64,000 nt of DNA from Flavobacterium tistrianum (GCF_003254545.1 NZ_QJRH01000061.1:62001-126000); one strand, 5' to 3'. Shown: positions 16,564 through 26,562, counted from the first letter of the stretch. A program made the numbers and translations. Notes: generated from the sequence alone by a model not told the origin.

Positions 16564-16941
16564 TTATATAAAATAGGATGGAGGGTGAAAAATTGAATTT
16601 GCGATTGCAATAGGCTTTTTATCAAACGAAGCGAAAATTTTTGCTTTTGATTCAATAATGCCCGTTAATTTGAAATTGTTTAAGATTGAAGTCTGAATGT
16701 AAACTACTTCTGCTTTTTCTTTCAGATTATTTTGCATTCTTTTTTCGTTGTCTGCGTATTTTTTTAAGCTTTTTTGAAGTTCACAACGACCATTACAGCT
16801 GTTGAAAACCATTTTGCGCTGTACACAGATTGTTTTAGAAATTTCTTCCTGATTTAATTTGAATGAGGTATAAACAAAGAAACTGCCAAAAGAAGGGACT
16901 AATAGCATGCAAGAAAGAAATATGACGAAAAGTCGTTTCAA
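16564..16941 (-). CDS. small Cys-containing periplasmic or membrane-anchored protein beside the TonB receptor
   Basis: A 125-residue protein if started at the TTG at 16939-16941 (MKRLFVIFLSCMLLVPSFGS, a signal/anchor sequence). It then has C39, C49 and C53 in the pattern C-x9-C-N-G-R-C-E-L, and a lysine-rich helical stretch. I recall similar small proteins with CNGKC-like motifs next to TonB receptors in Bacteroidota, of unknown function. An in-frame TTG at 16966-16968 lies inside a perfect -7 box and cannot be the start; the first ATG (21 codons into that longer frame) would remove the signal. The thiols suggest metal or redox handling. It lies 85 bases upstream of the receptor gene. Confidence 0.7.
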   Translation of the reverse strand: MKRLFVIFLSCMLLVPSFGSFFVYTSFKLNQEEISKTICVQRKMVFNSCNGRCELQKSLKKYADNEKRMQNNLKEKAEVVYIQTSILNNFKLTGIIESKAKIFASFDKKPIAIANSIFHPPSYFI

Positions 16942-16965
16942 AATATGTTTCGTTGTTTTCGAGAG

Positions 16966-16993
16966 CAAAAATACATTTTAAATTTATTTACAA
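16966..16993 (-). promoter_or_regulatory. promoter of the Cys-protein/TonB/PepSY block
   Basis: On the minus strand TTG (16991-16993), 17 bases, then TATTTTTG (16966-16973): a full match to the flavobacterial -33/-7 promoter. Transcription would begin about 16960, which rules out the TTG at 16966-16968 as start codon. No Fur-like palindrome was recognised next to it. Confidence 0.65.
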
Positions 16994-17045
16994 GAACGAT
17001 TTTTGTCATTTAATGTAAAAAAAGAACAACTGGAGGCATTAGAAA

Positions 17046-17080
17046 AGAAAAACCCGACAGATTTTTGAGTTCTATCGGGT
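17046..17080 (-). terminator. secA terminator
   Basis: ACCCGA (17052-17057) pairs with TCGGGT (17075-17080) across a 17-base loop that can extend the stem; on the minus strand it is followed by a T run. It lies about 33 bases beyond the secA stop. Confidence 0.65.
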
Positions 17081-17112
17081 CTACTTATGTTTACTATTTG
17101 AAATAGAGATTA

Positions 17113-20100
17113 TTAGTTAATTAAAATCCAAGTTCCTTCAGCAATTAAAGCTTCAGCTTTTTTGTACTTCATTGTTTCTGTTTTACCAGTAGCAACTTCT
17201 TGAACTACAACAGTATCGTTTCTGTTGATTTTTGGCATATCTCTAACGATAGTTTCAGTAACTTGACGTTGTTGAGTTTCTCCAGCCTCACGATTCATGC
17301 TTTCGCTATTTGGAATTTCGTCTTTACTTAATTGTAAGTTTTCTTTTTGACGAACTTCTCTTGCTTCGTGAATTTCAGGAACGTTTTGAGCTGGTAAATC
17401 ACCTTTGAATAAGAATGAAATAACTTCTTTGTTAACGTTGTCTAACATTCCTCTAAACAAATTGAAAGCTTCTAATTTGTAAATAAGCAATGGATCTTTT
17501 TGCTCGTGAACAGCCAATTGAACAGATTGTTTCAATTCGTCCATTTTACGTAAGTGTTTTTTCCAAGCTTCATCAACAATAGAGAGAGTGATGTTTTTCT
17601 CGAAATCAGCAATTAATTGAGCACCTTCGCTATCGTAAGCTTTTTTCAAGTCGGTTACAACATTCAAAGTTTTGATTCCGTCTGTAAATGGAACGACAAT
17701 TCTTTCAAAATGATTGTTTGGCTCTTCGTAAACTCCTTTGATAATTGGGAAAGCTTCTCTTGCGCTTCTTTCTGTTTTTTCAGTGTAGAATGCTAAAGCT
17801 TCTTTGTATACTTTTCCTGTAACTTCGATATCGTTTAATTTTGCGAAATCAGCTTCAGAAATTGGAGATGTAATTCCGAAATAACGAATTAAATCAAATT
17901 CAAATCCTTTAAAATCATTAGCCACTTTATTGTTGCTTACGATTAACTCGCAAGTATCATAAAGCATGTTCGCGATATCTAGTTTCAAACGCTCTCCGAA
18001 CAATGCGTGACGACGACGTTTGTAAACTACTTCACGTTGAGAGTTCATTACGTCATCATATTCTAATAAACGTTTACGAACACCAAAGTTGTTTTCTTCT
18101 ACTTTTTTCTGAGCACGCTCGATAGATTTAGTCATCATAGAATGCTGAATAACTTCACCTTCTTTCAATCCCATTCTGTCCATTACTTTAGCAACTCTTT
18201 CAGAACCGAATAAACGCATTAAGTTATCTTCAAGAGAAACGTAGAATTGAGAACTTCCTGGATCTCCTTGACGACCAGAACGACCACGTAACTGTCTGTC
18301 TACACGACGAGAATCATGACGCTCTGTACCCACGATTGCTAAACCTCCAGCAGCTTTTACTTCTGGAGACAATTTAATATCGGTACCACGACCAGCCATG
18401 TTTGTTGCAATAGTTACAACTCCAGCTTTACCAGCTTCTTCAACGATTTGTGCCTCTTGCTTGTGCATTTTAGCATTCAATACGTTATGAGTGATTCCTC
18501 TCATTTTAAGCATACGGCTTAATAATTCTGAAATCTCTACAGAAGTTGTTCCAATCAATACTGGTCTTCCAGCTTTTGATAATTCAGTAACATCTTCGAT
18601 TACAGCGTTGAATTTCTCACGTGTTGTTTTATAGATATAATCTTCTTTATCGTGTCTTGCAATTGGACGGTTTGTCGGAATTTCAACAACATCTAATTTA
18701 TAGATTTGCCATAACTCACCAGCTTCAGTAACAGCAGTACCTGTCATACCAGCCAATTTGCTGTACATTCTAAAGTAATTCTGTAATGTTACAGTAGCAA
18801 AAGTTTGAGTTGCAGCTTCGATTTTTACATTTTCTTTTGCTTCGATCGCTTGGTGAAGACCGTCTGAGTAACGACGTCCGTCCATGATACGACCTGTTTG
18901 TTCATCGACAATCATAATTTTGTTGTCCATGATAACATACTCTACATCTTTTTCGAATAAAGCGTAAGCTTTTAAAAGCTGAGTAAGAGTGTGGATACGC
19001 TCGCTTTTTACTCCAAAATCTTGGAATAATCTTTCTTTAGCTTCCGCTTCAGCGTCCTTGTCTAATTTTTGTTTTTCAATTGCAGCGATTTCTGTTCCAA
19101 TGTCTGGTAAAACGAAGAAATCTGCATCTGTATCTCCAGAAAGGTATTTGATACCATTGTCTGTCAATTCTACTTGATTATTTTTCTCCTCAATCACGAA
19201 GTATAAAGCCTCATCAACTTTATGCATTTCGCGATTGTTATCCTGCATGTATTGATTTTCAGTTTTTTGAAGCAATTGTTTAATTCCTTCTTCACTTAAA
19301 AATTTAATTAATGCTTTATTTTTAGGTAAACTTCTGTAAGCTCTCAACAATTGGAAACCTCCATCTTTTGTATTACCTTCTTTGATTAATTTTTTAGCTT
19401 CAGCCAAGAAACCATTTGCTAACTGACGTTGTTGCGCAACTAAGTTTTCGATTTTTGGTTTCAATTCGTTGAATTCATGACGATCTCCTTGAGGAACTGG
19501 TCCTGAAATGATAAGCGGTGTTCTAGCATCATCAATTAGTACAGAGTCAACCTCGTCGACAATGGCGAAATTATGTTTTCTTTGCACTAAATCGCTTGGC
19601 GAATGCGCCATGTTATCTCTTAGGTAGTCGAAACCAAACTCGTTGTTGGTTCCGTAAGTGATATCAGCATCGTATGCTTTCTTTCTTTGCTCTGTACTTG
19701 GCTGGTGGTTATCGATACAGTCAACAGATAAACCGTGGAATTCGAATAAAGGAGCTTTCCACGTGCTATCACGTTTTGCCAAGTAGTCATTCACAGTTAC
19801 TAAGTGAACTCCGTTTCCTGTCAAAGCGTTTAAGTAAAGCGGAAGCGTAGCAACCAAAGTTTTACCTTCACCCGTTTGCATTTCGGCAACTTTACCTTCG
19901 TGCAATACCATACCACCAATTAACTGAACATCATAGTGAATCATGTCCCAAGTGATATCTTTTCCAGCAGCATTCCATTTGTTTGCCCAGATCGCTTTGT
20001 CGCCATCAATAGTAATATATGATTTTGTTGCAGAGAATTCGCGGTCTTTTGGAGTTGCCGTAACTTCGATATGAGAGTTTTCTTTAAAACGACGAGCCGT

Positions 20101-20454
20101 TTCTTTTACAACAGAAAATGCTTCTGGAAGAATTTCCAATAAAGTTTTTTCAGAGATTTCATAAGCCTCTTTTTCAAGAGCATCTATTGCATCATAAATA
20201 TCTTCTCTTTTATCGATGTCTTCGATGTTTTCTACTTCTGCTTTAAGCGAAGCAATTTTAGCATCTTTATCAGCTCTAGCTTCTTTGATTCTATCTTTAA
20301 AATAAACCGTTCTTCCTCTTAACTCGTCGTTTGAAAGACTCATTAAAGGAGCTTCGAATGTTTTAATTTTGTTTAAGTAAGGTTGTAAAGCTTTGACATC
20401 TTTCTGCGACTTATCGCCGACAAAGACTTTAATAATACTGTTTATGAAACTCAT
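17113..20454 (-). CDS. secA: preprotein translocase ATPase SecA
   Basis: A 1113-residue motor that pushes unfolded preproteins through SecYEG. Walker A GEGKT is at 195-199, the [14 protein letters not shown]alker B region starts at 300, [12 protein letters not shown] and [20 protein letters not shown] mark the second helicase domain. Compared with E. coli (901 residues) it has an extra segment at about 330-430 in nucleotide-binding domain 1 and a longer C-terminus without the zinc-binding cysteines, both usual in Bacteroidetes. It starts at an ATG at 20452-20454 and has a hairpin between it and the upstream DUF2795 gene. Confidence 0.97.
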   Translation of the reverse strand: MSFINSIIKVFVGDKSQKDVKALQPYLNKIKTFEAPLMSLSNDELRGRTVYFKDRIKEARADKDAKIASLKAEVENIEDIDKREDIYDAIDALEKEAYEISEKTLLEILPEAFSVVKETARRFKENSHIEVTATPKDREFSATKSYITIDGDKAIWANKWNAAGKDITWDMIHYDVQLIGGMVLHEGKVAEMQTGEGKTLVATLPLYLNALTGNGVHLVTVNDYLAKRDSTWKAPLFEFHGLSVDCIDNHQPSTEQRKKAYDADITYGTNNEFGFDYLRDNMAHSPSDLVQRKHNFAIVDEVDSVLIDDARTPLIISGPVPQGDRHEFNELKPKIENLVAQQRQLANGFLAEAKKLIKEGNTKDGGFQLLRAYRSLPKNKALIKFLSEEGIKQLLQKTENQYMQDNNREMHKVDEALYFVIEEKNNQVELTDNGIKYLSGDTDADFFVLPDIGTEIAAIEKQKLDKDAEAEAKERLFQDFGVKSERIHTLTQLLKAYALFEKDVEYVIMDNKIMIVDEQTGRIMDGRRYSDGLHQAIEAKENVKIEAATQTFATVTLQNYFRMYSKLAGMTGTAVTEAGELWQIYKLDVVEIPTNRPIARHDKEDYIYKTTREKFNAVIEDVTELSKAGRPVLIGTTSVEISELLSRMLKMRGITHNVLNAKMHKQEAQIVEEAGKAGVVTIATNMAGRGTDIKLSPEVKAAGGLAIVGTERHDSRRVDRQLRGRSGRQGDPGSSQFYVSLEDNLMRLFGSERVAKVMDRMGLKEGEVIQHSMMTKSIERAQKKVEENNFGVRKRLLEYDDVMNSQREVVYKRRRHALFGERLKLDIANMLYDTCELIVSNNKVANDFKGFEFDLIRYFGITSPISEADFAKLNDIEVTGKVYKEALAFYTEKTERSAREAFPIIKGVYEEPNNHFERIVVPFTDGIKTLNVVTDLKKAYDSEGAQLIADFEKNITLSIVDEAWKKHLRKMDELKQSVQLAVHEQKDPLLIYKLEAFNLFRGMLDNVNKEVISFLFKGDLPAQNVPEIHEAREVRQKENLQLSKDEIPNSESMNREAGETQQRQVTETIVRDMPKINRNDTVVVQEVATGKTETMKYKKAEALIAEGTWILIN

Positions 20455-20499
20455 GATTTATTGTATTTCTTTATTATATAATATGTATTTGAACCAAAA

Positions 20500-20525
20500 A
20501 AAAAGTCTCTATGATGAGACTTTTT
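20500..20525 (-). terminator. terminator between DUF2795 gene and secA
   Basis: A 10-bp stem AAAAAGTCTC (20500-20509) with GAGACTTTTT (20516-20525), loop TATGAT. On the minus strand it ends the DUF2795 gene and lies about 45 bases before the secA start, so secA needs its own promoter in this short stretch. Confidence 0.85.
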
Positions 20526-20540
20526 CCTTTGGTTTATTTT

Positions 20541-20762
20541 TTAATATTCATCCTCATTCCAAAGATAATCTTCGTCTGTTGGATAATCAGGCCAAATTTC
20601 TTCCATTGATTCATATATCTCGCCTTCATCTTCAATTGACTGAAGGTTTTCTACTACCTCTAATGGAGCACCAGCTCTAATGGCGTAGTCAATAAGTTCG
20701 TCTTTGTTAGCAGGCCATGGCGCATCACTTAAATAAGATGCTAATTCTAATGTCCAATACAT
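20541..20762 (-). CDS. DUF2795 domain protein
   Basis: A 73-residue acidic protein, MYWTLELASYLSDAPWPANK at the start and a run of Asp/Glu/Tyr at the end (PTDEDYLWNEDEY). The N-terminal half is the DUF2795 pattern (LASYL..APWPA.K.ELIDYA.R.GAP..V..NL), a small fold conserved across Bacteroidetes, usually as this stand-alone protein. Its role is unknown. It is monocistronic, with its own terminator. Confidence 0.85.
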   Translation of the reverse strand: MYWTLELASYLSDAPWPANKDELIDYAIRAGAPLEVVENLQSIEDEGEIYESMEEIWPDYPTDEDYLWNEDEY

Positions 20763-20857
20763 CTGTTATCTGTTTAGTTTGTGCAAAAATAAATTTTTTA
20801 CTGAAAAAGACAAGTAAATTTTGATTTATTTTAATAAAATTTAAGAACGTCCTTATT

Positions 20858-20970
20858 AGTAATCAGTTTTCGGTGCCAGTTTGCAGTATGAAAACCGATG
20901 TTTGCTACTAATTACTGTACTTTTAAGTATTCAGTTTTCTTGTGAGTTTGCAGTTTGAAAACTGAGATTG
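20858..20970. repeat. two CAGTTTTC-type inverted repeats
   Basis: First unit: ATCAGTTTTC (20862-20871) faces GAAAACCGAT (20890-20899), with outer ATTAGT/ACTAAT pairing. Second unit: CAGTTTTC (20932-20939) faces GAAAACTG (20957-20964). Both have a GTTTGCAGT core in the loop. They lie between the DUF2795 start and the adenosyltransferase stop on the same strand. A relative is at 31190-31240. Confidence 0.6.
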
Positions 20971-20971
20971 T

Positions 20972-21541
20972 TTACTTACGCGGTATCCATTTCACTTCCT
21001 CCGCTTTTAAGTCTGAGGACAACTTTCGTGCCAAGACAAAAAGGTAGTCAGAAAGTCGGTTTAAGTAGGTAATTGCTATTTCTGGAACATGTTCATTATG
21101 ACTTAAATGCACGGCTAAACGTTCTGCTCTGCGACAAATGCAGCGTGCTATATGACAATGTGACACAGTTGGATGCCCTCCAGGTAAAACAAAATGAGTC
21201 ATTGGCGGAAGGCTTTCGTCCATTCTGTCAATTTCATTTTCGAGTAATTCAATATCCGAATCAATTATGCCTAGGTTTTCTAAACGAAGTTTTCCGTTTT
21301 TTAAAACTTCTTTCTCTTGCGGAGTTGCCAAAATGGCACCAACAGTAAAAAGGCGGTCTTGAATTTCAATTAAAATGGTTTTATAATGCGAATCCATTTC
21401 CTGATCACGGATTAATCCGATGTAAGAATTTAGTTCGTCAACAGTTCCGTAACTGTCAATTCTAATATGGTCTTTCGGTACGCGAGTCCCTCCAAAAAGA
21501 GATGTTGTGCCTTTGTCGCCGGTTTTGGTATATACTTTCAT
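20972..21541 (-). CDS. cob(I)yrinic acid a,c-diamide / cobalamin adenosyltransferase, PduO type
   Basis: A 189-residue trimeric adenosyltransferase that makes adenosylcobalamin from cob(I)alamin and ATP. The N-terminal ATP-binding motif TKTGDKGTTSLFGGTRVPKD (5-24) and DSYGTVDELNSYIG (29-42) are intact, as is the second site CICRRAERLAVHL (about 134-146). No other cobalamin synthesis gene is near; it probably salvages cobalamin for the cell's B12 enzymes. It lies 64 bases downstream of the ABC ATPase gene on the same strand. Confidence 0.93.
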   Translation of the reverse strand: MKVYTKTGDKGTTSLFGGTRVPKDHIRIDSYGTVDELNSYIGLIRDQEMDSHYKTILIEIQDRLFTVGAILATPQEKEVLKNGKLRLENLGIIDSDIELLENEIDRMDESLPPMTHFVLPGGHPTVSHCHIARCICRRAERLAVHLSHNEHVPEIAITYLNRLSDYLFVLARKLSSDLKAEEVKWIPRK

Positions 21542-21605
21542 TTTTTTTAAAGGTGCTGAGATTCTAAGTTTTTCTTTGCGATTAAACGATTAACCAAATA
21601 AACGG

Positions 21606-22298
21606 TTAAACAGTTTTTTTCGTGTCACTTTCAATTAAACCATCTCTTAAACGAATAATTCTATGTGCATAAGCAGCAATATCTTCTTCGTGAGTTACTA
21701 GAATTACAGTGTTTCCTTGCGCATGAATGTCTCCAAAAAGCTTCATGATTTCTACAGAGGTTTTACTGTCTAAGTTTCCTGTTGGCTCATCGGCCAAAAT
21801 TATTGAAGGTTTGTTTACCAAAGCTCTTGCAACTGCAACACGCTGACGCTGTCCTCCAGAAAGCTGATTCGGTTGGTGATCCATTCTGTCTGCTAGGTTA
21901 ACCTGTTTTAAAACTTCGGTGGCACGAGCCATTCTTTCAGATTTTCCATGACCAGCATAAATCATTGGCAGGGCAACATTATCTAAAGCAGTTGTTCTGG
22001 GTAAAAGATTGAAGGTCTGAAAAACGAAACCAATTTCTTTATTTCTGATTTCAGCCAGTTCATCATCTTTCATTTTGCTGACATCTTTTCCATTTAAAAT
22101 ATAGCGACCAGAAGTTGGTGTATCTAAACAGCCTAATAAATTCATTAATGTAGATTTTCCTGATCCAGATGGTCCCATTAAAGCAACATATTCACCTTTT
22201 TGTATTTCTAGATCTATTCCTTTTAAAACATAAACGATTTCGTTTCCTAAAGTAAAATTTCGTTTAATGTCGGTTATTTTAATTAATGGTTCAGCCAT
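21606..22298 (-). CDS. ABC transporter ATP-binding protein, LolD/MacB type
   Basis: A 230-residue ATPase with Walker [10 protein letters not shown] (about 42-50), Q-loop [18 protein letters not shown], signature [15 protein letters not shown] and Walker [14 protein letters not shown]. The sequence after the Q-loop is that of the LolD/MacB/FtsE group, which work with FtsX-like permeases on lipoprotein release or export. No permease gene lies beside it, so its partner is elsewhere. It is the first gene of a short minus-strand run with the cobalamin adenosyltransferase; about 290 AT-rich bases separate it from the divergent lipoprotein gene. Confidence 0.92.
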   Translation of the reverse strand: MAEPLIKITDIKRNFTLGNEIVYVLKGIDLEIQKGEYVALMGPSGSGKSTLMNLLGCLDTPTSGRYILNGKDVSKMKDDELAEIRNKEIGFVFQTFNLLPRTTALDNVALPMIYAGHGKSERMARATEVLKQVNLADRMDHQPNQLSGGQRQRVAVARALVNKPSIILADEPTGNLDSKTSVEIMKLFGDIHAQGNTVILVTHEEDIAAYAHRIIRLRDGLIESDTKKTV

Positions 22299-22591
22299 TT
22301 TAGTTTACAATTTTGGATTTAAAAGTACAAAACACTTTTGAATAAGTAGTTGATAATCGGTTTTTGTTACAAAAATCACTTTGATTATAAAAGCTTAGAA
22401 TCGCTTTCGTAAAATACGTTTCTTAAAAGTAAATCAGTTATATAATTCAGGTTTAAATTTGTTTAATTCTCATTATTTTGTGTGTTTTATAGTTTTAAAA
22501 TGTTTTTTGTTTTTAAAATATGATAATAATGTAATTTTTTGATTTATGGTTTAAGTAAATTTGATATGTAATTAATTAAATAACTAAGATT

Positions 22592-23251
22592 ATGAAAAAT
22601 ATAAAAATAGCTACAGGAATTGCATTGTTAGTATTAGGGCTTACATCGTGTAAAGATGAAAAGCAAGAAAGAGCTCAGAAAACAGTAGAGAGTTATGTTA
22701 CATATGTCGACTCTGTTAAAAATGTCGCAGCCACAGATTTGAAAGACAATTGGAAAAGTGTAGAAGCCGAATATGATAGAAGATCTCAAGAAGCTCAAGC
22801 CGCTTTGGCAGATATTAAAGACAATGTTGCCGCAACTGAAAAAGTAAATGCAAGTAAAATTAAATACGAGGAATTTAAAAATGAAATGACCGCCCAATTT
22901 GCCCCTCCAGCTCCTAGCCCAAAACAACAATTAAGAGATGCTTTGTTTGGTGCAGGAAAAATTGGTGATGATATGAGTTTTAGTTGGGTTAACGCCCAAA
23001 ACATTCATAGCGTTTATCAGCAGTTTGTTCATACTGTAGAAAATAATAAGGACAAATATTCTAGAGAAGACTGGGATGAAATTAAATTAATGTACGAAGC
23101 TCTAGATAGCCGTAAAAATACAGTAGAAAAAGAAGGGCTTACAGCTGAGGATAACCGAAAAATTGCTGGTTTGAAAATCAAGTTTGCACCAATGTATAAG
23201 ATAAACAGAATGGGAGCTAAATCTGAAGAAAACAAAGAAGCTAAGAAATAA
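22592..23251 (+). CDS. predicted lipoprotein, helical, unknown function
   Basis: A 219-residue protein with a lipoprotein signal (MKNIKIATGIALLVLGLTSC, lipobox Cys20, then KDEKQER). The rest is charged and helical, with repeated YxxRxxEAQ-like stretches that suggest coiled coil at about 30-105 and a second helical domain at about 125-205. I do not recognise its family with certainty. The upstream gap contains TAAATTTG (22556-22563), a -7-like box, with no well-placed TTG. It converges with the methyltransferase gene across a 38-base palindrome. Confidence 0.8.
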   Translation: MKNIKIATGIALLVLGLTSCKDEKQERAQKTVESYVTYVDSVKNVAATDLKDNWKSVEAEYDRRSQEAQAALADIKDNVAATEKVNASKIKYEEFKNEMTAQFAPPAPSPKQQLRDALFGAGKIGDDMSFSWVNAQNIHSVYQQFVHTVENNKDKYSREDWDEIKLMYEALDSRKNTVEKEGLTAEDNRKIAGLKIKFAPMYKINRMGAKSEENKEAKK

Positions 23252-23277
23252 GATTTTTAAATTTTTGAATTAGAAAT

Positions 23278-23315
23278 AAAAAGAAAGCCGATCATTAATG
23301 ATCGGCTTTCTTTTT
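23278..23315. terminator. bidirectional terminator, 38-base perfect palindrome
   Basis: AAAAAGAAAGCCGATCATT followed directly by its exact reverse complement. A-rich and T-rich ends make it a rho-independent terminator on both strands, between the convergent lipoprotein and methyltransferase genes. Confidence 0.9.
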
Positions 23316-24093
23316 ATACTCGTATTGTAAAATGCTCTTTCGGCTGTTCTCTTCTAAAGAATACAAATCCCCATTGAAAAGTATCAATTGTGACTTTTAC
23401 TTGAGGATGATTTTTGATTATCTCCCAAGCCTCTTCCATATCTTCTGACCAATGAATGTCATCGAAAATCCAAACAGAATCATTATCTATAGTTGGCAAT
23501 AAAAGTTCAAAATATTCTAAAGTTGCTTTTTTAGAATGATTTCCGTCAAAATATATCAGATTATAATTTGTTGCTTGAATGTTCTCAGAAATTAAAAAAG
23601 ATTCAAACTCGGAAATTACATTTTCTACATTATTACAATTAAATTCAGCCAATTGATTTTGAGCAACATTTGCGGTATTTGGACAACCTTCAATTGTAAC
23701 CACTTTTGCTTTCGGATTTCCTAAAGCCAACGCGGAAGTTGCTAAACCTAAGGATGTTCCTATTTCGAGTATGTTTTCTGGCTGAAAATAATTGGTAACT
23801 CGAAACAATAATTCGGCTCGTTTTGGCGAAATTCCTGCTGTTTGCGCAATTTTAGAAATCTGTCTTCGATTGGATTTGAAAACTCTGGAGCCTGCTCCAA
23901 AATCAGTCACTTCTATAAAGTTTTTATTTTCTAAAAGAGATTTTCTGTATTTTTTTAAAATTGCATATTCCGATTTGGTTTTCTTATCATAAAAACATTT
24001 TGTGAGCAGACTGAAAACAAAGGGCGAATGAACTGCGTGTTCGTTTTTAGAATGCCAAAGAAAGGTTAGATAAGATTTAATTTGAAACAGCAT
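23314..24093 (-). CDS. class I SAM-dependent methyltransferase
   Basis: A 259-residue protein with a Rossmann SAM site: motif I ILEIGTSLGLATSALAL (about 113-129), the acidic strand end VVTIEGCPNTANVAQ (about 136-150), and motif IV YNLIYFDGNHSK (about 177-188). The FDGNH and WIFDDIHWS stretches resemble catechol O-methyltransferase-like enzymes. The first 60 residues (FLWHSKNEHAVHSPFVFSLL) form a conserved N-terminal extension seen in Bacteroidetes relatives. Substrate is unknown. It is 22 bases downstream of the FKBP gene on the same strand. Confidence 0.85.
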   Translation of the reverse strand: MLFQIKSYLTFLWHSKNEHAVHSPFVFSLLTKCFYDKKTKSEYAILKKYRKSLLENKNFIEVTDFGAGSRVFKSNRRQISKIAQTAGISPKRAELLFRVTNYFQPENILEIGTSLGLATSALALGNPKAKVVTIEGCPNTANVAQNQLAEFNCNNVENVISEFESFLISENIQATNYNLIYFDGNHSKKATLEYFELLLPTIDNDSVWIFDDIHWSEDMEEAWEIIKNHPQVKVTIDTFQWGFVFFRREQPKEHFTIRV

Positions 24094-24115
24094 TTTTACT
24101 TTTCAGATTGCAATA

Positions 24116-24595
24116 TTAATTTACTGAAATTAGTTCAATGTCAAAAATAAGTACAGAACCCGCAGGAACACCTCTTGGGTCGTCATAACTTCCATAACCT
24201 AAATGTGATGGTATCAGCAAAATTCCAGATCCACCCTCTTTAAAAAATGGAATTCCTTCTTTCCAGCCTTGAATTACTTTATTTAATGGGAAGGTAGCGC
24301 CAGCTGCATCTTTACTCTGGTCAAATGTTTTTCCAGATGTAAAATATCCTTTGTATTTAACAGTTACAGTAGATAGTATACTTGGCTGTTTTCCTGTGCC
24401 TTCTGTTTTGATTATGTAATATAATCCTGTGCTTGTTTTTGTTGCTGTTAAATTGTTTTTAGCAAGATAATCGGTAATTTCTTTGTCATTTTGTGCCGTA
24501 TAATCCTTTGGTGGTGGTAGGATATCGTCAGGAGTTGGACTAGAACATGAAACGAAAAGTGTCAATGTAAATAATGCGATTAATAATTTTTTCAT
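24116..24595 (-). CDS. FKBP-type peptidyl-prolyl cis-trans isomerase, lipoprotein
   Basis: A 159-residue protein with a lipoprotein signal (LFTLTLFVSC, Cys17). The FKBP domain is at about 60-158: TVTVKYKGYFTSGKTFDQS, then FPLNKVIQGWKEGIPFF and LLIPSHLGYGSYDD, FDIELISV. It should assist protein folding on the outer face of the inner membrane or in the outer membrane. FKBP lipoproteins of this type are multi-copy in flavobacteria and some belong to the gliding machinery (GldI); nothing here shows that link. It lies immediately upstream of the methyltransferase gene. Confidence 0.92.
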   Translation of the reverse strand: MKKLLIALFTLTLFVSCSSPTPDDILPPPKDYTAQNDKEITDYLAKNNLTATKTSTGLYYIIKTEGTGKQPSILSTVTVKYKGYFTSGKTFDQSKDAAGATFPLNKVIQGWKEGIPFFKEGGSGILLIPSHLGYGSYDDPRGVPAGSVLIFDIELISVN

Positions 24596-24696
24596 GTGGT
24601 ATTTATTTTAAAAGCTGTAAATATATAAATTAGTTTTTGAGTCGCTGTGATGGTTTTTAGATATTAACATTAATTGCTGAAAATCAAAAGTATAAT

Positions 24697-26562
24697 CTAT
24701 CCTTCCAATTTAGCAGATAGTTCAAACCAGCGTTCTTCTTTTGCGTCTATTTTATTAATTATATTTTGAAGTTCATTTGCTTTTTTCTCGATGTCAGCAT
24801 CGGCAACTTTTCCGTCAGAGAATAACTGCTCGATTTTAGCTTTGTCAGCTTCAAGGTCTTTAATTTCTCTTTCAATTTTCTGATATTCCTTTTGCTCGTT
24901 GAAAGTTAAGTTTCCAGATGTATTGTTCTGTTTCCAATCTTTCTTTTCAGCTTTGGTTTCTTCTTTTGCAACAGATATGTCCGCACTGTCTTCGTAAGCT
25001 CTGAAATCAGAATAGTTTCCTGGGAAATTCTCGATTTCTCCTTGACCTCTAAAGACAAATAAATGATCGACAATTTTATCCATAAAGTAACGATCGTGAG
25101 AAACTACCAATAAACATCCTGGATAATCTAAAAGGAAACTTTCTAAAACGTTAAGTGTCACAATATCCAAATCGTTTGTTGGCTCATCAAGAATCAAAAA
25201 GTTTGGATTCTGAATCAAAACTGTACACAAATACAAACGTTTTAATTCACCTCCACTCAATTTTTCGACATAATCGTATTGTTTTTTCGCATCAAAAAGA
25301 AAACGCTCCAATAACTGCGAAGCTGAAATAATTTTTCCTTTTGCCAATGGAATATATTCTCCGTATTCTTTAATGACATCGATAACACGCTGTCCCGGTT
25401 TTGGATTAATCCCAGATTGTGTATAATATCCAACTTTTATAGTATCACCTTTTACAACGCGACCACTATCTGGCGGAATTGTTCCTGTCAGCAAATTTAA
25501 GAAAGTCGATTTTCCTGTTCCGTTTTTACCAATAATTCCAATTCTTTCACCACGTTGAAAATCAAAGCTGAAATTGTCTAGAATAACGCGGTCTTTGAAT
25601 TTTTTTGAAAGTTTATGAAGCTCAATAATTTTGCTTCCCATTCTTTCCATATTAATTTCAAGTTCAACTTTATTTTCTTTTCGTCGGCTTTGTGCTTTTT
25701 CTTTAATAATGTAAAAGTCGTCTTGACGAGATTTAGATTTGGTTGTTCTCGCTTTTGGCTGGCGGCGCATCCATTCTAATTCTTTTACAAAAAGGTTTTT
25801 TGCTTTGTCAACACTGGCATTTTCAGAAGTGATTCTTTCTTCTTTTTTCTGCAGATAATAAGAATAATTTCCTTTGTATTGATACAATTTTCCGTTATCC
25901 AATTCGATGATTTCGTTACAGACACGTTCCAAAAAGAAACGGTCGTGCGTTACCATAAACAGCGTAATGTTTTCTTTAGCGAAATAACTTTCAAGCCATT
26001 CGATCATTTCTAAATCCAAATGGTTGGTTGGCTCATCCAAAATCAATAAATCTGGGCGATTGATTAGAATTATGGCTAATGAAAGACGTTTTTTTTGTCC
26101 TCCAGAAAGATTTTTCACTTTAAGTTTAAAATCTTCCAGTTTTAATTTGAATAAAATCTGCTTGTATTGAGTTTCAAAATCCCAAGCATTATGCTGATCC
26201 ATAGCATCAAAAGCTTTTTGATAGGCTTCTTCGTCTGAAGGATTTTCTAAAGCTTTTTCGTAAGCTTCAATAACTTTCAGCGTTTCATTGTCTGAAGCAA
26301 AAATACTTTCTTCAATCGTAAGTTCATCCTGAAGTTTATTGTCTTGTGAGAGAAATGCCATTCTGATTCCCTTTCTTAAAACAACTTGACCTTTATCTGG
26401 TTCTTCCAACCCGTTAATGATGCTCATCATGGTGGTTTTTCCAGAACCATTTTTAGCAATAAAAGCGATTTTTTGATCTTTGTTGATCCCAAAAGAAATG
26501 TTGTCAAAAAGGACTCTTTCGCCAAATGACTTTGATATATTTTCTACAGATAAGTAATTCAC
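24697..26562 (-). CDS. ABC-F ATPase, Uup-like
   Basis: A 621-residue soluble protein with two ABC domains: Walker A GKNGSGKTT-like AKNGSGKTTMMS at about 36-47 and GKNGTGKSTFLN at about 347-358; signatures LSGGQKKRL and LSGGELKRL. The linker carries the Uup-type stretch MRRQPKARTTKSKSRQDDF, and residues about 545-620 form an ABC-F C-terminal coiled coil. ABC-F proteins bind the ribosome E site and rescue or tune translation; they have no membrane partner. Between the domains the P-site-tRNA motif is short. Well-supported family, gene name not certain. Confidence 0.92.
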   Translation of the reverse strand: MNYLSVENISKSFGERVLFDNISFGINKDQKIAFIAKNGSGKTTMMSIINGLEEPDKGQVVLRKGIRMAFLSQDNKLQDELTIEESIFASDNETLKVIEAYEKALENPSDEEAYQKAFDAMDQHNAWDFETQYKQILFKLKLEDFKLKVKNLSGGQKKRLSLAIILINRPDLLILDEPTNHLDLEMIEWLESYFAKENITLFMVTHDRFFLERVCNEIIELDNGKLYQYKGNYSYYLQKKEERITSENASVDKAKNLFVKELEWMRRQPKARTTKSKSRQDDFYIIKEKAQSRRKENKVELEINMERMGSKIIELHKLSKKFKDRVILDNFSFDFQRGERIGIIGKNGTGKSTFLNLLTGTIPPDSGRVVKGDTIKVGYYTQSGINPKPGQRVIDVIKEYGEYIPLAKGKIISASQLLERFLFDAKKQYDYVEKLSGGELKRLYLCTVLIQNPNFLILDEPTNDLDIVTLNVLESFLLDYPGCLLVVSHDRYFMDKIVDHLFVFRGQGEIENFPGNYSDFRAYEDSADISVAKEETKAEKKDWKQNNTSGNLTFNEQKEYQKIEREIKDLEADKAKIEQLFSDGKVADADIEKKANELQNIINKIDAKEERWFELSAKLEG

